A stretch of 64,000 nt of DNA from Antitrichia curtipendula (lineage: Eukaryota; Streptophyta; Bryopsida; Hypnales; Leucodontaceae), in contig OX579640.1 of the NCBI GenBank assembly GCA_951230915.1, positions 20,852,981-20,916,980 of the forward strand, given 5' to 3'. Positions 62,478 to 64,000 of the stretch are shown in pieces. How positions within the stretch are numbered: the first letter of the stretch is position 1; the number at the start of each line of letters is the position of its first letter. Both the position numbers and the translations under genes were made by a program. The notes beneath the pieces were generated by a model. It worked only from the letters and a program-made list of their open reading frames with translations, was not told where the DNA came from and did no database searches.

Positions 62478-63548
62478 TACACTAAAATTGGTAAATAGTG
62501 TTGGGTGACAATTAGTGTTGCTCCTTGTTTTTTACCCCCAACACTATTTACCAATTCATGTGTAAATAGTGTTGGGGCATTTAGAGCATCGCTACGGTTG
62601 ACAAATGGGCACGCCAACTTCTTTTGTGGCGGCAAACGCGCCAAACAGGCTTGCCAAGTACGGTACACGCCCTCTGAAAGTTTTGTTGATAAAACATTAA
62701 TTGTAAGAATTATATTTTAAGATTGTAATTTATGAAAATCAACTTTCAATTCATGAGAATAGGTCTATAGAGCTTTCAAAAGAATGTACAACTTAAGTCA
62801 ATTTTTCTATTGATAATAGTATACCTTTATATGCATGTAAAGTGGTAGGATGTTGAACAATCAATATGGAATATGCAAATTAGAATTACTAGGAGCTCAA
62901 CACAATTCCTAAGTTTTGACAATGAGTGATCAAGTTTTCATCTTCAATTTATCCCATACTCTTTGAGAATCCATAATGGACAATGAGTTTTTTTATAAAA
63001 CCACCTCTTTACCCTCTGAGAATATAAATTATGCCAATGCCGTAAATTACATACATTGTCAATAGATTTTTGTAAGGTGTTGTGTGAAATAACATTGGCA
63101 TTATCTCATTTTTTTACAACTTGTAATATTTGGATCCTAGGATTAGCAAGCTAGGAGTGACTAATTGGAGGTTAGTTGCGGGTCTTTACCTCGGGAACGG
63201 GGTGAAAAGCACAATTTGACCATATGGTTAATTGCAATAAAGCTCCACCATTTGGCCATGTATTCATTAAAATGTGATGAGCCCAGTCTGTTTCCGCCTG
63301 CCATGGGGCCTTTTCCCAGGCTCCGCCTGACCATTCGCCGTTTTGAGCTTGTTTCGAGAACTGCAGTGGGGAAGCTCTTAACTTTGGCCGTCAAAATCTG
63401 GTCTTTCCCTAGAAATGACCAAATTTTACTATAGAGCTTAAATAGTGTTAGAATTGGTAAATAATGATCTAACACTAACCTTGCAAATCACAATTAGTGT
63501 TAGGTGGGACAATTAGTATTGCCAACACTATTTACCAATTTTAGTGTA
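62478..63548. mobile_element. TA-flanked CACTAAAATT element, copy 2 (inverted relative to copy 1)
   Basis: Left end TACACTAAAATTGGTAAATA, right end a perfect complement (CCAACACTATTTACCAATTT then TAGTGTA). Its right 130 bases match the inverted left of 60961-61552, and its left 100 bases match the inverted right, so the two copies lie in opposite orientation. The 1.07 kb interior also contains a secondary deletion derivative of the foldback repeat (62831-62975) and a GC-richer section at 63160-63420 that is not in copy 1. No transposase. Confidence 0.7.
62831..62975. repeat. Foldback-family remnant lacking the palindrome
   Basis: Matches the outer left of 19733-20220 (GTGGTAGGATGTTGAACAAT, AATTAGAATTACTAGGAGCT), then jumps directly to the outer right (ACACAATTCCTAAGTTTTGA, TTATCCCATACTCTTTGA). 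The central hairpin of about 400 bases is missing. Confidence 0.75.
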
Positions 63549-63764
63549 GTTATTTTTTTCTTCTTTCCTTTGTTGAATCTCGATGAATCCGCACATGAGA
63601 TTCTTGTTGATTTAGCATTCAATACAATTCCTCTTGCCCTACTTGCGTGTGTGCTGGAAGGTAGACAAGCCTATTACCACCCTAATTTGAAATTTGAATA
63701 TCTTGGGGCCAATTCCAAGAACGGCACATATTTTCTAGAAGTGTGCGCTTGTTTTACGGATTAA
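63549..63764 (+). other. Possible coding fragment, unknown
   Basis: Directly after the 62478-63548 element, the frame (…LDESAHEILVDLAFNTIPLA…, ending EVCACFTD) is coding-like with hydrophobic/charged alternation. No family recognised. It may be an exon whose upstream part was separated by the insertion. Confidence 0.25.
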
Positions 63765-64000
63765 ATCCAATTGGAATTATAATTTTGTGACTAAAATTGT
63801 AATTTTTGGATATTATTGAAGTGCTCTACTTTGAAATTACAAAATTCCTTTCAGAAAGGAGTTATAAACATCCCATAAACAATCCATAATTGCCTTTCCA
63901 TGTATCTATTGACGTTTACATTCCCATCAATCAAGGATTGGCATGTTATCTATTTTGGCATTAATGCATTGATTTTGTCAAAATCTTGAAGGAATTTGGA
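63765..64000. other. Intergenic DNA to the window end
   Basis: AT-rich sequence, nothing recognised. Confidence 0.4.

Noticed and set aside
60958..63549. Classification of the CACTAAAATT elements as CACTA (En/Spm) transposons
   Set aside because: The outer CACTA is imperfect at the right ends and no 3-bp target duplication fits, whereas TA flanks fit both copies.

Overview
The window is nuclear DNA of a green plant with a large, AT-rich, transposon-filled genome. The evidence is a spliced plant-type mitochondrial ATP synthase 24 kDa (FAd-type) subunit gene, a spliced type II metacaspase gene (a plant/green-lineage class), and a Ty1-copia element with the usual plant initiator-Met primer site. 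Host genes are few, with GT-AG introns, and lie in long AT-rich repeat. I cannot resolve the lineage (charophyte, bryophyte, fern or gymnosperm are all possible). A 200-N assembly gap lies at 18435-18634.

Layout. Bases 1-29500 hold no gene I can support. They are full of small inverted-repeat elements: TA-flanked elements with termini like ACCCCTAAA(G/T)G(A/C)CCAA, two long near-perfect palindromes (about 19.7-20.2 kb and 20.9-21.5 kb), and several MITE-like elements. Bases 29573-30695 form a G-poor tract with about twenty copies of the palindrome GCTTTAAGC/GCTTAAAGC. Bases 31529-32571 are a decayed Tc1-type (DD34E) transposase. Bases 34035-36182 are a 2.1 kb GGCCGG-rich element with terminal inverted repeats. 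Bases 36482-36728 are a MITE with a perfect 9-bp target duplication.

Bases 37639-46396 (minus strand) are a seven-exon gene for the ATP synthase 24 kDa subunit, rebuilt here from splice sites and reading phase. Its 6.8 kb first intron contains a nearly complete, young copia retrotransposon (40315-45441, ACTGA duplication) whose gag-pol frame has three in-frame stops. Bases 48120-51060 are a second dyad array, about forty copies of CCAA(N)TTGG-like palindromes, whose strand composition flips near the middle. Bases 53663-55012 are an intronless gene for a 449-residue protein of unknown function.

Bases 57314-59753 are a four-exon type II metacaspase with both catalytic residues, but with an in-frame TAA in the C-terminal domain. 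The last 4 kb hold two related TA-flanked inverted-repeat elements in opposite orientation and a few coding-like fragments between them.

The host genes are unrelated in function: respiration (ATP synthase), proteolysis/cell death (metacaspase) and one unknown. The most unusual material is the pair of dyad arrays, which no standard feature type explains.
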